From Phanerochaete sordida (taxonomy: Eukaryota; Basidiomycota; Agaricomycetes; Polyporales; Phanerochaetaceae), in assembly GCA_019973155.2 (NCBI GenBank), contig BPQB01000055.1, positions 154,566-218,565 on the forward strand: a DNA stretch of 64,000 bases, given 5' to 3'. The position numbers were made by a program, and so were the translations under genes. Below are positions 22,503 through 33,439 of the stretch, piece by piece. The notes under the pieces are model-generated. The model did not search any database. It saw only the letters and a list, made by a program, of their open reading frames with translations, and was not told the DNA's origin. The stretch's first letter is position 1. Every line of letters starts with the position of its first letter.

Positions 22503-24173
22503 ATCCGCCCCCGCCGTCTCGTTCCACGTTCTCTCCTCCCGCCGTCCGCCGCGCGCGTCGCTGGCACCGGTTTCCATCTGCATGCATCTTCTGGGCCGGA
22601 CGGACTGCTCGGTCATATTTACTGTCGTATACCAGGGTCTAGTCGCTATCGCACACCTCCGCTAATGCCAGGCCGCGCACCGCCACGGCGCGCCGCGTGC
22701 GCTGCCGCCGCGGTTCGCGCTGCTGTACAGTCCACGCTATGTATTTTCGTGCGTTCCTGACGCGCCTTCTCCGGGAACTTACGCCGCCCTGTCGGACGCG
22801 GTGCCAGCCGCCGCGCGCGAAATAGGGTCCGAGCGGCGCACGCAGCGCAAAATGGCAGGTGTAGTGGTGCGCCTGTCCGCAGGTGCCCCGGCGGGCGGCC
22901 GCGTGTGGGGCGCGGGCAGGCCGTGCCTGGGCTCGCTGCAAGGAGTGGGGGTCAGCTGGACGCGCGACGCACCGCGGCAGCGCTGCTGTGAGAGAAGGGT
23001 CGCGGTCTGGGTCCCAGAAATCGCGAACACGCGTTATCCGTCAGCTTTTAGTGTGCTCGTTAGTGGCGAGAACTAGAAGCGTCAACGTTCGCTGAATGGC
23101 TAGGGGGAAATGCCTCGCATGAACTGGACGTACGCTGATAGAACCTGCACGCCCATTGGACCCTTGTAGGCTGTTGCTGAACGTGCGCTTGCATCTGCGA
23201 GGGAAGGCTTCGCTTCGAGGAGAACCTTGTTCGATGCGACTATCGCTTCCTTGTCCTGGGACACAGAGTAGATGATATGCAGCGTAAATTCGCATGACGC
23301 AGTGAACAGTCAAGAAGATTTCTACCTACCAGAGGTTTCCATGGGAGAAGCTATCATCGGTGACAGGCCCACCGGGAAGCGACGTTAATCATACAAAATA
23401 TTTTCGAGCGGATCACGAAGAGATGACCGTGGGTTCGGTGGGAGTCCACGTTTCCGCGAGACCTGTGCGCGCCGACGGCGAGACGGACTTCTGATAAGCG
23501 TTAGCAGGTGGTACGAGCAGCGCAGTCGAGGTGGCGCTATCCTGAAAAGCAGCCCAGGAGGTGTATTATCGCGTGTCACATGAGATAAACGTGGCCTTAC
23601 CAGCGGCGGGCTGGAGTGCAGCTGGCAGCGGTGGTGGCAGTCGGAAGCAAACCCCGACGCCACCAAGGTCATTGCCTTTTTAAGCTCTTCCCGATTGGCT
23701 AGGAGAAGGCCAGCCAAACAGAGATTGGCGCTTCCTGGCAGACGCCGAGCATATTTTCATCTGCGAATTTAGGCTTTTCCTCCACCGACATATCCTCTAT
23801 CCTTTCGAGTGACGGGGAGCCTAGCGGGAGCACCGGCGACCATTATATCACGCTGAAAATATGGCAGACAAAGGGGCAAAATCAAGGCCAACATCACTCA
23901 GTCGGACCATAGCAGCCGCGACGACGTCTACGACGCAGTGGCCGCGAATCCCCATCGCGCGGACCTTTAGTGGGTGCTGGAAAAATAGCGAGAGCTTCTA
24001 TCTGACCATGTAGGAGGCACGAGAGGCCAGCATTACGAACCTTCTTAAATTGCGACGAGCAGCGGTAAAGTACATCTTATTTGAACGCGCAGGCTTACAT
24101 CTAGCAGAAGACAAGTACGAGATATCGACGCAAGATTCAGACGCCACTTCAGCTGAACGACTCAGACGACACT
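22503..24173. other. Spacer, no supported gene
   Basis: Short overlapping frames only. I looked for splice-consistent exons, tRNA and transposon ends and found none. Confidence 0.5.
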
Positions 24174-25292
24174 TCAGCTGAACGAATACTCCTCCGGCGG
24201 CAACCCCGTCGCGAGCACCTCCACCTCCGCCGGCAAGCCCGCCTCGCGCCACGCCTTATACCCGCCCACGATATCCGTCGCGCTCAACAGCCCCAAATCC
24301 CGCAGACTCGCCGCCGCGAGCGAGCTCGTGTACCCCTCCGAGCAGAACACGATCACGCGCAGGTCGTACCGGTCCGCGACCGGCAGCCGTGCGTCGGAGC
24401 GCGGGTCGAAGCGCCACTCGAGCACGTTCCGCTCGACGACGAGCGCGCCGCCGAGCGCGCCCTCTTCCTGCCGTTGGGCAGCCGGCCGGATGTCGACGAG
24501 CACCGCCGGCGCCGCGCTCGCGGCCTCCGTGAGCTCCGCGTACGCCGCCTGCGGCGTCAGCCGTTCGAGCCGCGCGCGTTCCAAGGCCAGGCGCGCGGCG
24601 ATGCCGACGCTGCCTGGCGGCGGCAGCAGCGGGTCGACGGGCGCGCGCGCGGCCTTGCGCACGACGTCCCAGAGCGCGTCCTCGTCGAACGGGCGCGCGC
24701 CGAGCTCGGCGACCTGCGCCAGCCAGCGGCGCCCGTCGGGCGACGCGCGCGCGCCGGGCGCGATGCGCGCGGTGAGCTTCGCGCACGCGAGCGCCGCGGC
24801 GCGCGCGAGGAGGTGCGGGTCGCTGGCACAGAGGAGGAGCGGCGCGGGGGCGGCGGCGCGCGGGGCCGCGCCGAGCGCGAAGAGGTGCTGCGATGTGAGG
24901 AGGCGCGCGCGCAGCTTGTCGGCGATGCGCCGGAGGAAGGCGGGGTCGGGCGACGCGGCGAGCGTGAGGACGACGCCGACGCGCGTGCCGTCGACGGCGG
25001 CGCCGCGCGTGAGCGCGCGCACGGCGATGCTCTCTGCGACCTGGTCGCGCACGGCGTCGAGCGAGAGGCCTGTGCCGGCGCGCGGAGAGGCGGTGCTCGA
25101 GGCGGAGCGTGTCGGCGTGCGCGCGCCGGAGGAGGAGCTGGAGGGCGCGGGGCTCTGCGCGAGCGCGGCGGGTGACGCGGTGAAGGGCTCGTCGAGGACC
25201 GCGCGGCGCGGGAGGACCTCGCCGTAGCTGAGCGAGGACGAGCCCGCCGAGACACGTTCGTCCCGGCCGCTGTCGGTGTCGGACATGATCAT
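24174..25292 (-). CDS. Rhodanese-domain protein with unassigned N-terminal region
   Basis: A single-exon gene of about 372 residues; Met at 25292 or 25286 are both possible. Residues 1-80 are Ser/Pro/Ala-rich. Residues about 95-185 form a small alpha/beta-looking block (VGVVLTLAASPDPAFLRRIA, LLLCASDPHLLARAAALACA) that I cannot assign. Residues about 260-360 are a rhodanese fold: PAVLVDIRPAAQRQEEGALG, then VIVFCSEGYTSSLAAASLRD, then VGGYKAWREAGLP. The active-site loop C-S-E-G-Y-T-S keeps the catalytic cysteine, so sulfur- or phosphate-transfer activity is plausible. Extreme GC bias at third positions explains the long shadow frames. The protein ends PPEEYSFS. Substrate and location are unknown. 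Confidence 0.75.
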   Translation of the reverse strand: MIMSDTDSGRDERVSAGSSSLSYGEVLPRRAVLDEPFTASPAALAQSPAPSSSSSGARTPTRSASSTASPRAGTGLSLDAVRDQVAESIAVRALTRGAAVDGTRVGVVLTLAASPDPAFLRRIADKLRARLLTSQHLFALGAAPRAAAPAPLLLCASDPHLLARAAALACAKLTARIAPGARASPDGRRWLAQVAELGARPFDEDALWDVVRKAARAPVDPLLPPPGSVGIAARLALERARLERLTPQAAYAELTEAASAAPAVLVDIRPAAQRQEEGALGGALVVERNVLEWRFDPRSDARLPVADRYDLRVIVFCSEGYTSSLAAASLRDLGLLSATDIVGGYKAWREAGLPAEVEVLATGLPPEEYSFS

Positions 25293-25909
25293 GGTCGATG
25301 CGGCGTAGTCTGCGCTTGATTGTCAGGTCTGGCCGTTGGTTTACGTGTGGAGACGAATAGCGTACCGGTGAGATGGCGGTTTGGCTCAACGCCGATAGGG
25401 CGAGCCACTGGGCTGTGCGATGCGACGATCTGAAGTACGCCTTGTGGAACTGCGACGATAGACTAGTCTGCCGCCACTTTGCAACGTCTAGCCCTATCGG
25501 AGGCGAATCTACTGGCGGAGGTCGAGTGCAACCTCCTGAAACGCTCAGCCCGGTGATAGCGCGCGGTAGTGGCGTGCTCGGTGTTTCTCACGAGGGCGGT
25601 ATGCGGCGATTATTCCTCGAATCAACGACGGCACCGTGCCTGCTTTCTGGGCTCGACTGTGACACCGAAAATCTCGGAGGTAGCTCTACCAGAAGTCTAG
25701 AACTCACACAAGAAGCAGTTGAGCGGATATTGCAAGGCACATGATAAGTTGGATTCGTCGCAAAAGCGTGCAGGTAGCGATTGATTATGCCATGGTTTAC
25801 ATAGGGCGCATGGTGTGTAGCGTATGGGGGTATCATAGACAGCAGTTCAGAGCATTAGAGCGAGTCGTGGAGGTCATGAGGTGTCGTGATGGTGCGGGTG
25901 GCTAGCGGC
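25293..25909. other. Spacer, no supported gene
   Basis: One plus-strand frame (25373-25744, 123 codons) has no domain and no codon pattern like its neighbours. It probably holds the 5' region of the rhodanese gene and the 3' region of the small membrane peptide. Confidence 0.45.
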
Positions 25910-26252
25910 TTAGTACGTCGCCGCCGTTGATCCATACCCGCGACGCCCTCCTCCGAAGCGATATCTGTGGGTGCCCGTGCGACGTCTGCGTCCGCCGAAG
26001 CAGTTGCAGCAGAGGATGTCGAGGATGACGTCGATGATGGTGACGATGACCTGGAAGGCGAGTCAGACGTTGAGCTGCAAGGAAATGCGGGAGTGTACGC
26101 ACCGTTACAATCGCAGAGATGATGGTCATGATGACGTTCGCGATGGCGGAAATGACAGCGTTGATGCCGCCGCCGATAGCAGAGACGATGGAGCCCTGCG
26201 AGGGGGGTCAGCGCGCCGCAGACGGGCAGGTCGCTGCAGGTCGACTCACCAT
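25910..26252 (-). CDS. Small single-span membrane peptide, three exons
   Basis: This gene is too short to stand out as an open frame. Exon 1 is only the ATG (26252-26250), followed at once by gtgagt. Exon 2 is 26195-26103 (31 codons) and exon 3 is 26050-25910, with introns of 54 and 52 bases, both phase 0. The 78-residue product starts MGSIVSAIGGGINAVISAIA, continues through one long hydrophobic stretch (NVIMTIISAIVTVIVTIIDV), then a palmitoylation-like ILCCNCFGG and a basic tail (GRRRRTGTHRYRFGGGRRGY). Similar short peptides with a hydrophobic helix, a CC-x-C and a basic end are common but uncharacterised in Agaricomycetes (recollection, not a search). A TATA box lies about 110 bases upstream. 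Function unknown. Confidence 0.75.
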
Positions 26253-26363
26253 TGTGGTTCGTGGGTGTGTGGAGGTATCTAGACGGGTGGTGTTGGGTAT
26301 ACGGAGTGGTTGTATGCGTGTGGGTGGCTGAATTCTGGAGGAGTGGGCAGGCACCCGCGCGCG

Positions 26364-26370
26364 TTATATA
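26364..26370 (-). promoter_or_regulatory. TATA box of the small membrane peptide gene
   Basis: Minus-strand TATATAA, about 110 bases upstream of the ATG at 26252, in a GC-rich setting where such a motif stands out. Confidence 0.6.
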
Positions 26371-26713
26371 GGCCCCTCGGGGCTATGACGTCGGCTGTGA
26401 AAAGCGGAGAGGCACAGGGCTCTGGGCGATGATGAGGAGCGTGTCATCCTGGAGAGTGCTCGACAGGTGGCGAAGCTTCCACCCAGCGCCGCGTTGTGGC
26501 ACCGTCAGTGGAGCGGACAAGAGAAAGTGTGGAGTGGGAAGACGCGCGTCGGGAGGGGCACGTGGGACGGTGCCGCGTGCGCTCGATAACCGCCGGCCGT
26601 TGAACGTTGAACGTTGAACTCTATCTATGTTACTTACCCCCAGCACAACGAAGGTAAGGCACACTCCATATTTGCTGCTTCCTTCCGCTAATTATCGGGC
26701 GTGAAACAGAGTA
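26371..26713. promoter_or_regulatory. Divergent spacer: small peptide gene / F-box array start
   Basis: Contains gacgcgcgtcgggaggg (about 26541-26557). The core of this, cgcgcgtcggg, recurs upstream of other array members (36446-36458 has cgcgcgtcggggg; 28230-28239 has cgcgtcggga). Confidence 0.4.
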
Positions 26714-27937
26714 ATGTGCAGCCTTCCGCTAGAGCTGCAAGAGCATATCCTAGATAGCCTGCGGGGCGACCGACGCGCGCTCGTCCGCTGCGCCTTGGTC
26801 TGCAGGCCATGGAACCGGAGAGCACAGTACAACCTCCTCCACACCATACGTCTCGACTGGTACGAGAGAGCACGTACTCTCGTCCTTCTTGACGCGCTAC
26901 AGGGGTCCCACGACGTCGTGCACGACCTCACAATCTCGGACAAGGCAGGCCTCGAGCCCGACGAATTCGTGACGCTCTTGGAAGCCTTGGGGAACCTCGA
27001 GGTGGACCCTCTCCATTCGCGCCCCCAGCGCTATGTCAGGAGTGCTTCCATATCTTGTTTCCCTTACCGACGACGCCGAGACCGGCGAGCAGCTCCTCCT
27101 CGCCATAGCGAACATGGAAAAGCTCCGCATCCTGGATTTCACGGTGTCTTACGGCGGGCTCTACTCCTGGATGCCCGGCGCAGGGTCGCAGCCCGCCAGC
27201 GACGTGCTCGGTCGCGGTCTACGCCGGCTGCGCGCCCTCCACGGCGACCTGTTTCCGGCGCCGCGCATGCACAGGCTCTGGGGTGCCGTCACCGCGGCGA
27301 AGGCGCAGGCGGGCGCGGTCCCGCTCACGCGCTTCGGGACGTCGGTGGCGCGGAACGGGTTTGCGCCCCCCGCGCGCTTCCTCGAGGCCTCGGGCGCGCC
27401 GCTCGAGACGCTCCAACTGGACCTCCGCGTGAACTCGTCCCGGCGCGAAGACAACACGGTCGCTGGTACGCCCGCCGCGCCATCGCGCACCGCTCGCGCT
27501 GACACATCTTCTCTGCGTCTCCAGCGTTCCACGCGAGCCGGCTCTCGCTGGCCGCGTGCCCGCGCCTGCGCTCGCTCACGGTGCATCTCGACGCGCCGTG
27601 GCGCGGCAGCGTCGACAACCTCCCCGTCTGTGCCGCGCTCCTATGCACGGCGCCTCCGACCTCCGCCCTCGCGCACATCGCCATCATCGTCGAGAACCTC
27701 CGCGCGTTCTCCGCCGCGGTGCACGGCGTCCCAGAAGCACTCGGCGCGCTGGACGCACGCATGGCCGCGCTGCCGCGGCTGCGGCGCGTGGACTGGAAGC
27801 TGGTCTCGAGGATGTCGCGCGCAGGCCCGGAAGACGACATCACGGACCCGCTCGTCGACGGGCTCAGGCAGTGCTTGCCGCTCCTCGCGCTGCGCGAGGG
27901 CGTCGAGGTGACGTGGACTATGCGGAATCGACGGTGA
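26714..27937 (+). pseudogene. F-box family member C with a 4-base frameshift
   Basis: Two exons, 26714-27465 and 27525-27937, separated by a 59-base intron (gtacgc ... ctccag). It starts MCSLPLELQEHILDSLRG and has a full F-box (LVCRPWNRRAQYNLLHTIRL) and body. At about 27005 the frame shifts: after NLEV, four extra bases (gacc) precede ctctccattcgc, where the paralogs run straight on as NLEVLSI. Removing the four bases makes exon 1 exactly 748 bases, the same as paralogs D, F and K, and joins the two open frames. The rest is intact, ending LREGVEVTWTMRNRR. The break should remove the C-terminal two thirds, so this is a young pseudogene unless the insertion is a sequence error. Confidence 0.85.
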
Positions 27938-28244
27938 GATGGTGGAGAGAAGGCAGGTGTGGGTGTGTGCATCTTGCGCTCGAGCGTCGCGGCGGAGCGG
28001 TGAGTACTAGTACCCACCTGCTCGCGTGGTATCCCTCTTCTCGCCCACGCGGTGCCCAGGCCGCGTCCGCGAATCGCTGCGAAGGCCATCCTAACGGTCG
28101 CCTTTGAGCACGCCGACGCTCCAGGGCGAGTACAGCGTTGTGAAGTCTACAGTGAATGCGGCGCTGTGATACATTCATGGAGTGGGCAAAAGTGTGTGAG
28201 AGATGAGTTGGGACAGCCCGCTTCAGACACGCGTCGGGAGAAGA

Positions 28245-28261
28245 CCGAGATAGGAAGGCGC
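28245..28261 (+). promoter_or_regulatory. Array promoter element, copy D
   Basis: ccgagataggaaggcgc, 147 bases upstream of the D start codon. It matches the elements before genes E, H and I at nearly every base. Confidence 0.5.
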
Positions 28262-28391
28262 GCTGAACGCTCAGCGCTCCGCCTGGAGGCTGGAACGAGG
28301 CACTACGTCGCCAACCGCCACCATGAGGTTTGTCCAACACGCTTTATACCTTTTTTCGCCTCCTGCTAATCCTCGAGCATGGAACAGGACA

Positions 28392-29593
28392 ATGTTCAAT
28401 CTTCCCCCAGAGCTGCGAGACCATGTCCTTGACTGCCTGCGGGGTAATCGACGAGCTCTCTTTCGCTGCGCCTTAGTCTGCAAGCCATGGTACCACAGAG
28501 CTCAGCGCAACCTGTTTCACACCATACATTTCGACTGGTGCCATCGGGCACGCACTCTCAGCCTCCTCGAAGCGCTACAGGGGTCCCATGCACTTGTTCA
28601 CGAGCTGACGATCTCGTTCAGTCACACTATGGAACCCGACGAGTACGTGACGCTTGTGGAAACCCTAGAGAACCTTGAAGTCCTCTCCTTCTACGCCCCT
28701 ACCGCGATGTCGGAGCTGTCATTGTCCATTGATGCCCTCTTCGGCAACGCGACCGACGAACGGCTCCTCTCCGCCATTGCGAACAAAGCGAAGCTCCGCA
28801 TCCTCAATTTCACGCTGTACGACGGCGACCTGTGCGCCTGGGTGCCCAGCGCAGAGGCGCAGCCCGCGGGCGCCGTGCTCGGCCAGAGCCTGCGCCAGCT
28901 GCACGCGCTCGACGGCGACCTGTTCCCGGCGCCGCGCATGCACCGGCTCTGGGCCGCCGTCACCGCGGCGAAGGCGCAGGCGGGCGCCGTCCCGCTCACG
29001 CGCTTCGGAACGTCGGTCGCGCGGAACGGCGTCTTGCCGCTCGCGCGCCTTCTCGATGCCTCGGGCGCGCAGCTGCTGACACTCCGGCTGGACTTCCGTG
29101 CGGACCCGTCCTGGCGCGTGCAGGACACCGCCGATGCGGGTATGCCCGCAGCTCTCGTTCACACCACGTCGGCTGATATACCTCTACACCTCCAGTATCC
29201 CCCTCGAGCGCGCTCTCGCTCTTCCCGTGCGCCCGCCTGCGCAACCTCAAAGTCCATCTGTCGGGCCCCTCGGCAGACAGCCACGCGGGCCTCCCCGTCT
29301 TCGCGGCGCTCCTCCTCACCGTCCCGCCCTCCCTCTCGTACCTCAGGATAACCATCGACAGCCTCGCCGCGGACGCCTTCACGGTGCCTGGCTTTCGACA
29401 CGCGATGGCCGTGCTGGACGCGCGCATGGCGCGCCTGCCGCAGCTGCGGCGCGTCGACGTGCGGCTGGTGCCGGGCGAGCGGCGCACACTGCCGCGCGCC
29501 GCCGCGTATCGGCTCGCCGACGCGCTTGGGCGGTGCCTCGCGAGGTGTGTGCGGCGCGAGGGGCTGCGCGTGACGTGGCGTGTGCTGAGGTGA
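28392..29593 (+). CDS. F-box/LRR-like family protein D
   Basis: Exons 28392-29139 and 29196-29593 with a 56-base phase-1 intron. The start at 28392 gives MFNLPPELRDHVLDCLRG; a farther in-frame Met at 28323 was rejected by comparison with paralogs. The F-box is residues about 3-45 (LVCKPWYHRAQRNLFHTIHF). The body shows VHELTISFSHTMEPDEYVTL, DERLLSAIANKAKLRILNF, LRQLHALDGDLFPAPRMHRL and TRFGTSVARNGVLPLAR. Exon 2 has SALSLFPCARLRNLKVHL and LDARMARLPQLRRVDVRL. It is the closest intact relative of the minus-strand fragment at 11907-12540. The frame is open throughout. Confidence 0.88.
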
Positions 29594-30558
29594 GGGGGTG
29601 GCTGGGGATGGGGGGCGTATGGACGTCAGTGAGAGTGTCATGTTTTCGACCATGGGACGGCTACTGTGAGAGGGCGTTCGTTGCTCGCGTTTACTCCTAT
29701 ATCTGACTTCGAGAAACAGGGGATGCATTGACATGAGACCGCGCCTGTCCCCAAGGCGGACCAGTGGGTCAGCGCGTTTGCGCCCAAAAAACAGAAACGC
29801 TCGCACGACTCCGAATCCTGGAGCCTTCAGGCTCTCATTTTCGGCCTGCTAGGCACCGGTGGCCGTGCGAACTCATGGTCGACCTGGAAAGTCCCTCAAA
29901 GAAATGCAGGTTTACACTCCCCCTTGTTTCTTCCAGCGACGAACGGTCACCGGCGCAAGCACGCTCTTCGTCGCGGTCCTGCCCTTGGCGTCAGTCGAAC
30001 CTACCATCTCCGCAGACCGATCCACCTACCCAGAGCGGCTTCAAGGCCCCCGCGTCACTGCTGCGGTGGAGAAGTTAGAGGGCATCTTGACGAGCCGCCC
30101 TGCGTTGTGGCGCGTTGGCTGCACCTCGCAAGAGTGATGGGAGGCGCAGAAGGCACGCGTCGTGGAAAGAAGTATTTCGTTTGTCCGCATCCTACGCGCT
30201 AGCCTCGTATCGCCAAACGAGCCGATGTCGAGGAGGAGTCGGACGCACCGTGGCTTCCTGCAGTTTGGCCCATGTCAATTGTTGCTGGGAACGATCTGGG
30301 AATATTATCCCTGTCGTTGCATGCCGCTGGAATTTAGCACAGGCGCATCCGCAGGATATCTTTACTGCATGGTATAGCGGTACCTCCCCTGCTCGCTGCG
30401 AGCATCACGTGAAATGACTTCGTCTCCACCGTGACATCCGAGAAAGGAAAGCGCATTAATTGGGCATGGCAGCTGGCCGCTGAACTCTGTTTTTGTCACA
30501 TACCACTATGGCGACAGCGTGAGTCGCTTGCTTTGCTTCCACTTGTATCCGGTCTCAA
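29594..30558. other. Spacer between F-box genes D and E
   Basis: No gene supported. Contains the array promoter element near its 3' end. Confidence 0.5.
30438..30454 (+). promoter_or_regulatory. Array promoter element, copy E
   Basis: ccgagaaaggaaagcgc, 121 bases upstream of the E start. Confidence 0.55.
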
Positions 30559-31800
30559 ATGCGATCTAGTGCTTCACGCACGGTCCCGACAGAGCTGGAA
30601 GGCCATATGCTCGACTATATGCGGGGCAATCGACGAGCCCTGGTTAATTGCTCCTTGGTATGCAAGTCGTGGCACAAGAGGGCGCGCGAGAATCTGTTCC
30701 ACACCATACACATTGACTGGACCGACAGACGGCGCACGATGCTCCTCCTCGCGGCGCTGAAAAACGCATATATGCTGGTCCGCGAGCTGACGATTTCGGA
30801 CGCGGCAGGGCTCAAGCCCGAAGAACTCCTCGAGCTCTTGGAATCGCTTGACAATCTCGAGCTGCTTTCCGTCGACGCGCACGCGCAGCGCATGGGCGCG
30901 CTACAGCTCATAATCTGCATCACGACCTACGTTGACCTCGGAGAACGGCTCCTCGCTGCGATCGCGCGCATGGGCTGCCTGCACACTATCGAGTTTTCCT
31001 CGCATGGCTCGCTAAGCGGCTGGATGCCTCTCGAGAACGACCCAGTACCCGGCGCTCTACCCGCTTGCAGACTCCGCCGTCTCCAGGTACTCGACGGCGA
31101 CGTTTTTCCCCCGTCGCAGACGTACAGGTTCTGGGAGGCGCTCACAGCAGAGAAGGCGAATGACGACGCGGCCCCGCTGTTGCACCTGAGCACGACGATG
31201 GCGAGGAACGGATTTGGACCGCTCGCGCGCTTCCTTGAATCCTCCGGCACGCAGCTGCAGAGCCTTCGCTTGGACATACGCATGGTGCCTTTGTGGCAGG
31301 AGGGCACCCTCCACGGTAAGTGCATACCTCTCTCATGCACCCGCGCTTGCCGTTACTTAGCCAGAAGTTTAGCATTCCACACGAGCGGATTCTCCCTCTC
31401 CGTCTGCAAGCACCTTCGCACGCTCACCCTCCTTCTGGACGCGCCACACCCGCAAGACACGCACAACATCGCCATCTGCGCGGCGCTCCTCGCCACGGCG
31501 GCGGCCGACGTGCCGCTCGAGCACGTCGAGCTCGCGGTCTATCACCTCCACTGCGCGACCTTCGATTCGCCGCACACCGCAGACATGTTTGACGTGCTGG
31601 ACAGTACGCTAGAGAATCTCCCGCACCTGAAGAGCGTGGAGTGGCATCTGAACCACGTCGAGCCGCCTGGCATTCCCCACATGCGGCAGTCGCTCATTCA
31701 CGTCGTTCGGCAGCGCATCCCACTGCTGGCGCGGAGGAAAGGGGTCGATTTGACGTGGAGAGTGGCGCGGATGATGGGCCGGGCGAGTAGTAATATTTGA
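30559..31800 (+). CDS. F-box/LRR-like family protein E
   Basis: Exons 30559-31315 and 31373-31800 encode 394 residues. The 57-base intron is a multiple of three, so the gene also reads open without splicing; the paralogs and the sites cacg/gtaagt and tttag/ca show that it is spliced. N-terminus MRSSASRTVPTELEGHMLD, F-box LVCKSWHKRARENLFHTIHI. The body includes LVRELTISDAAGLKPEELLE, GERLLAAIARMGCLHTIEF, LDGDVFPPSQTYRFWEALTA and LARFLESSGTQLQSLRLDI. Exon 2 has FHTSGFSLSVCKHLRTLTLL and LENLPHLKSVEWHLNH. It resembles pseudogene I more than the C/D/F/K group. Confidence 0.88.
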   Translation: MRSSASRTVPTELEGHMLDYMRGNRRALVNCSLVCKSWHKRARENLFHTIHIDWTDRRRTMLLLAALKNAYMLVRELTISDAAGLKPEELLELLESLDNLELLSVDAHAQRMGALQLIICITTYVDLGERLLAAIARMGCLHTIEFSSHGSLSGWMPLENDPVPGALPACRLRRLQVLDGDVFPPSQTYRFWEALTAEKANDDAAPLLHLSTTMARNGFGPLARFLESSGTQLQSLRLDIRMVPLWQEGTLHGKCIPLSCTRACRYLARSLAFHTSGFSLSVCKHLRTLTLLLDAPHPQDTHNIAICAALLATAAADVPLEHVELAVYHLHCATFDSPHTADMFDVLDSTLENLPHLKSVEWHLNHVEPPGIPHMRQSLIHVVRQRIPLLARRKGVDLTWRVARMMGRASSNI

Positions 31801-32151
31801 CGGGAAGAGAAGAAATACGAAGAGTAGTTCGCGTGTGATCTTGTGTCTCAATATTCATAGGCAAATTGCCGAGCACTGGTCGTTGTGACGCTCTCGTCGC
31901 ACACGCGCAGGAAGAAGGGGCAGTCGAGGACTGTAGTTGGCCGAAGCGAAGCCCATCTGCTCTTAGACGCGCGGCGGGATTCAGGAGGGGCACGTCGAGC
32001 GCCGCGGCATCTGCGAAGACGCGTTGGAAGAAGCGCGGGCCGTAAAACCCGTTCCGACGCTATCCACTTGCCATCCACCACCACGAACAGGGTACGGGAC
32101 ATTTTCCGCCTTTGATTTCTTTCCGCTGATTCCGATGAATACAGTAGAGCT

Positions 32152-33439
32152 ATGTTTGACTTCCCTTTGGAGCTTCAAGAATATGTCCTCGATTGCCTGC
32201 GTGGCGATCGACTATCTCTCGTCCACTGCGCCTTGGTCTCCAAGTCGTGGCATCAAAGAGCGCGACACAACTTGCACCATACCATACGCATAGATTGGGT
32301 CCATAGAGCACGCACTCTCATCTTCCTCGATGCGATTCAGGGGGCCCACATGCACGTTCACGATCTGACGATCTCGTCCAAGGCCGGTCTTGAACACGAC
32401 GAATTTGTGGCGCTTTTGGAAGCCCTGGAGAACCTAGAAGTGCTATCCATCCATGTCCCCAGTCCGCGCTCTGGGGTGCTCCCATTCATCTCCACCCTCA
32501 CTGATGACGCAACATTCGGTGAACGGCTCCTTTCCGCAATCGCAAACATGGACAAGCTACGCGTCCTGTTTTTCGATGTGAGTTACGGTGGGCTACACTC
32601 CTGGTCGCCCAGCGTTGGATCACAGCCATCTGGCGCGGTGCTCGGCCATGGGCTGCGCCGGCTGCACTCTTTCCACGGCGACATGTTCCCGGCCCCGCGG
32701 ATGCACCGCCTCTGGGCCGCCATCACCGCGGCGAAGGCGCAGGTGGGTGCCGCCCCGCTCACGCACTTCGGGACGTCCATGGCGCGGAACGGATTCCAGC
32801 CCCTCGCTCGCTTCCTCGAAGTTTCGGGGGGTCAGCTCCAGACCCTCCACTTGGACCTGCGCGTCGCTGCGTCCTGGCGCGAACACAATACTGTTGAAGG
32901 TGGGCTCGCAGTCGTGGTACGCGCCGGGCACTCAACATATCTCTTCTACGTCTACAGCGTTTCATTCAAGTGGACTGTCGGTATCGGCCTGCAGGCTGCT
33001 GCGCAAGCTCACGGTCGACCTGTATGCTCCCTCGCGGAGCTGGATCTGTAGCAACATCCCTGTCTTTGCCGCGTTCCTCCTCACGACAACCCGATGCACC
33101 ATGCTTGAGCACATTGAGATTAGCCTCGACAATCTCACCACGGAAGCTTTCGCAGTCCCTGGGGTCCCGGAGGCACTCGCGGCGCTAGACGCGCGCATGG
33201 CCGAGATGCCCCAGCTGCGACGTGTAGACTGGCTGCTCGCCCCGAGCGCAGGGCGCGGGCTATTTCCAGGCGACGTCAATAGCGTGGAATCCCTGAGTAG
33301 AATACTCAAGCAATACTTACTTACGATTGTGGAGCGCAAGGAGGTCGAGGTGACCTGTTTTGCATTCAGGAGGTGGCCGAAACCAAGAAAGCGCATAGGT
33401 GTGGACAATCCCATCTCAATCTCGCGGCACCGAGAGTAA
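32152..33439 (+). CDS. F-box/LRR-like family protein F
   Basis: Exons 32152-32899 and 32958-33439 with a 58-base phase-1 intron (gtgggc ... tctacag). It starts MFDFPLELQEYVLDCLRG. The F-box has LVSKSWHQRARHNLHHTIRI. The body has VHDLTISSKAGLEHDEFVAL, NLEVLSIHVPSPRSGVLPFI, GERLLSAIANMDKLRVLFF and LRRLHSFHGDMFPAPRMHRL. Exon 2 starts FHSSGLSVSACRLLRKLTVD and holds LDARMAEMPQLRRVDWLLAP. The protein has a longer basic C-terminus than its neighbours (KPRKRIGVDNPISISRHRE). Nearest relative by eye: gene K. Confidence 0.88.

Noticed and set aside
21559..22616. Long minus-strand and alternate-frame ORFs over the MED25-like tail
   Set aside because: Shadows of the GC-rich last exon; Arg-rich with no start context or domain.
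24256..25389. 377-codon minus-strand frame overlapping the rhodanese gene
   Set aside because: Arg-rich shadow of a GC-biased gene; the other frame contains the intact rhodanese motif.
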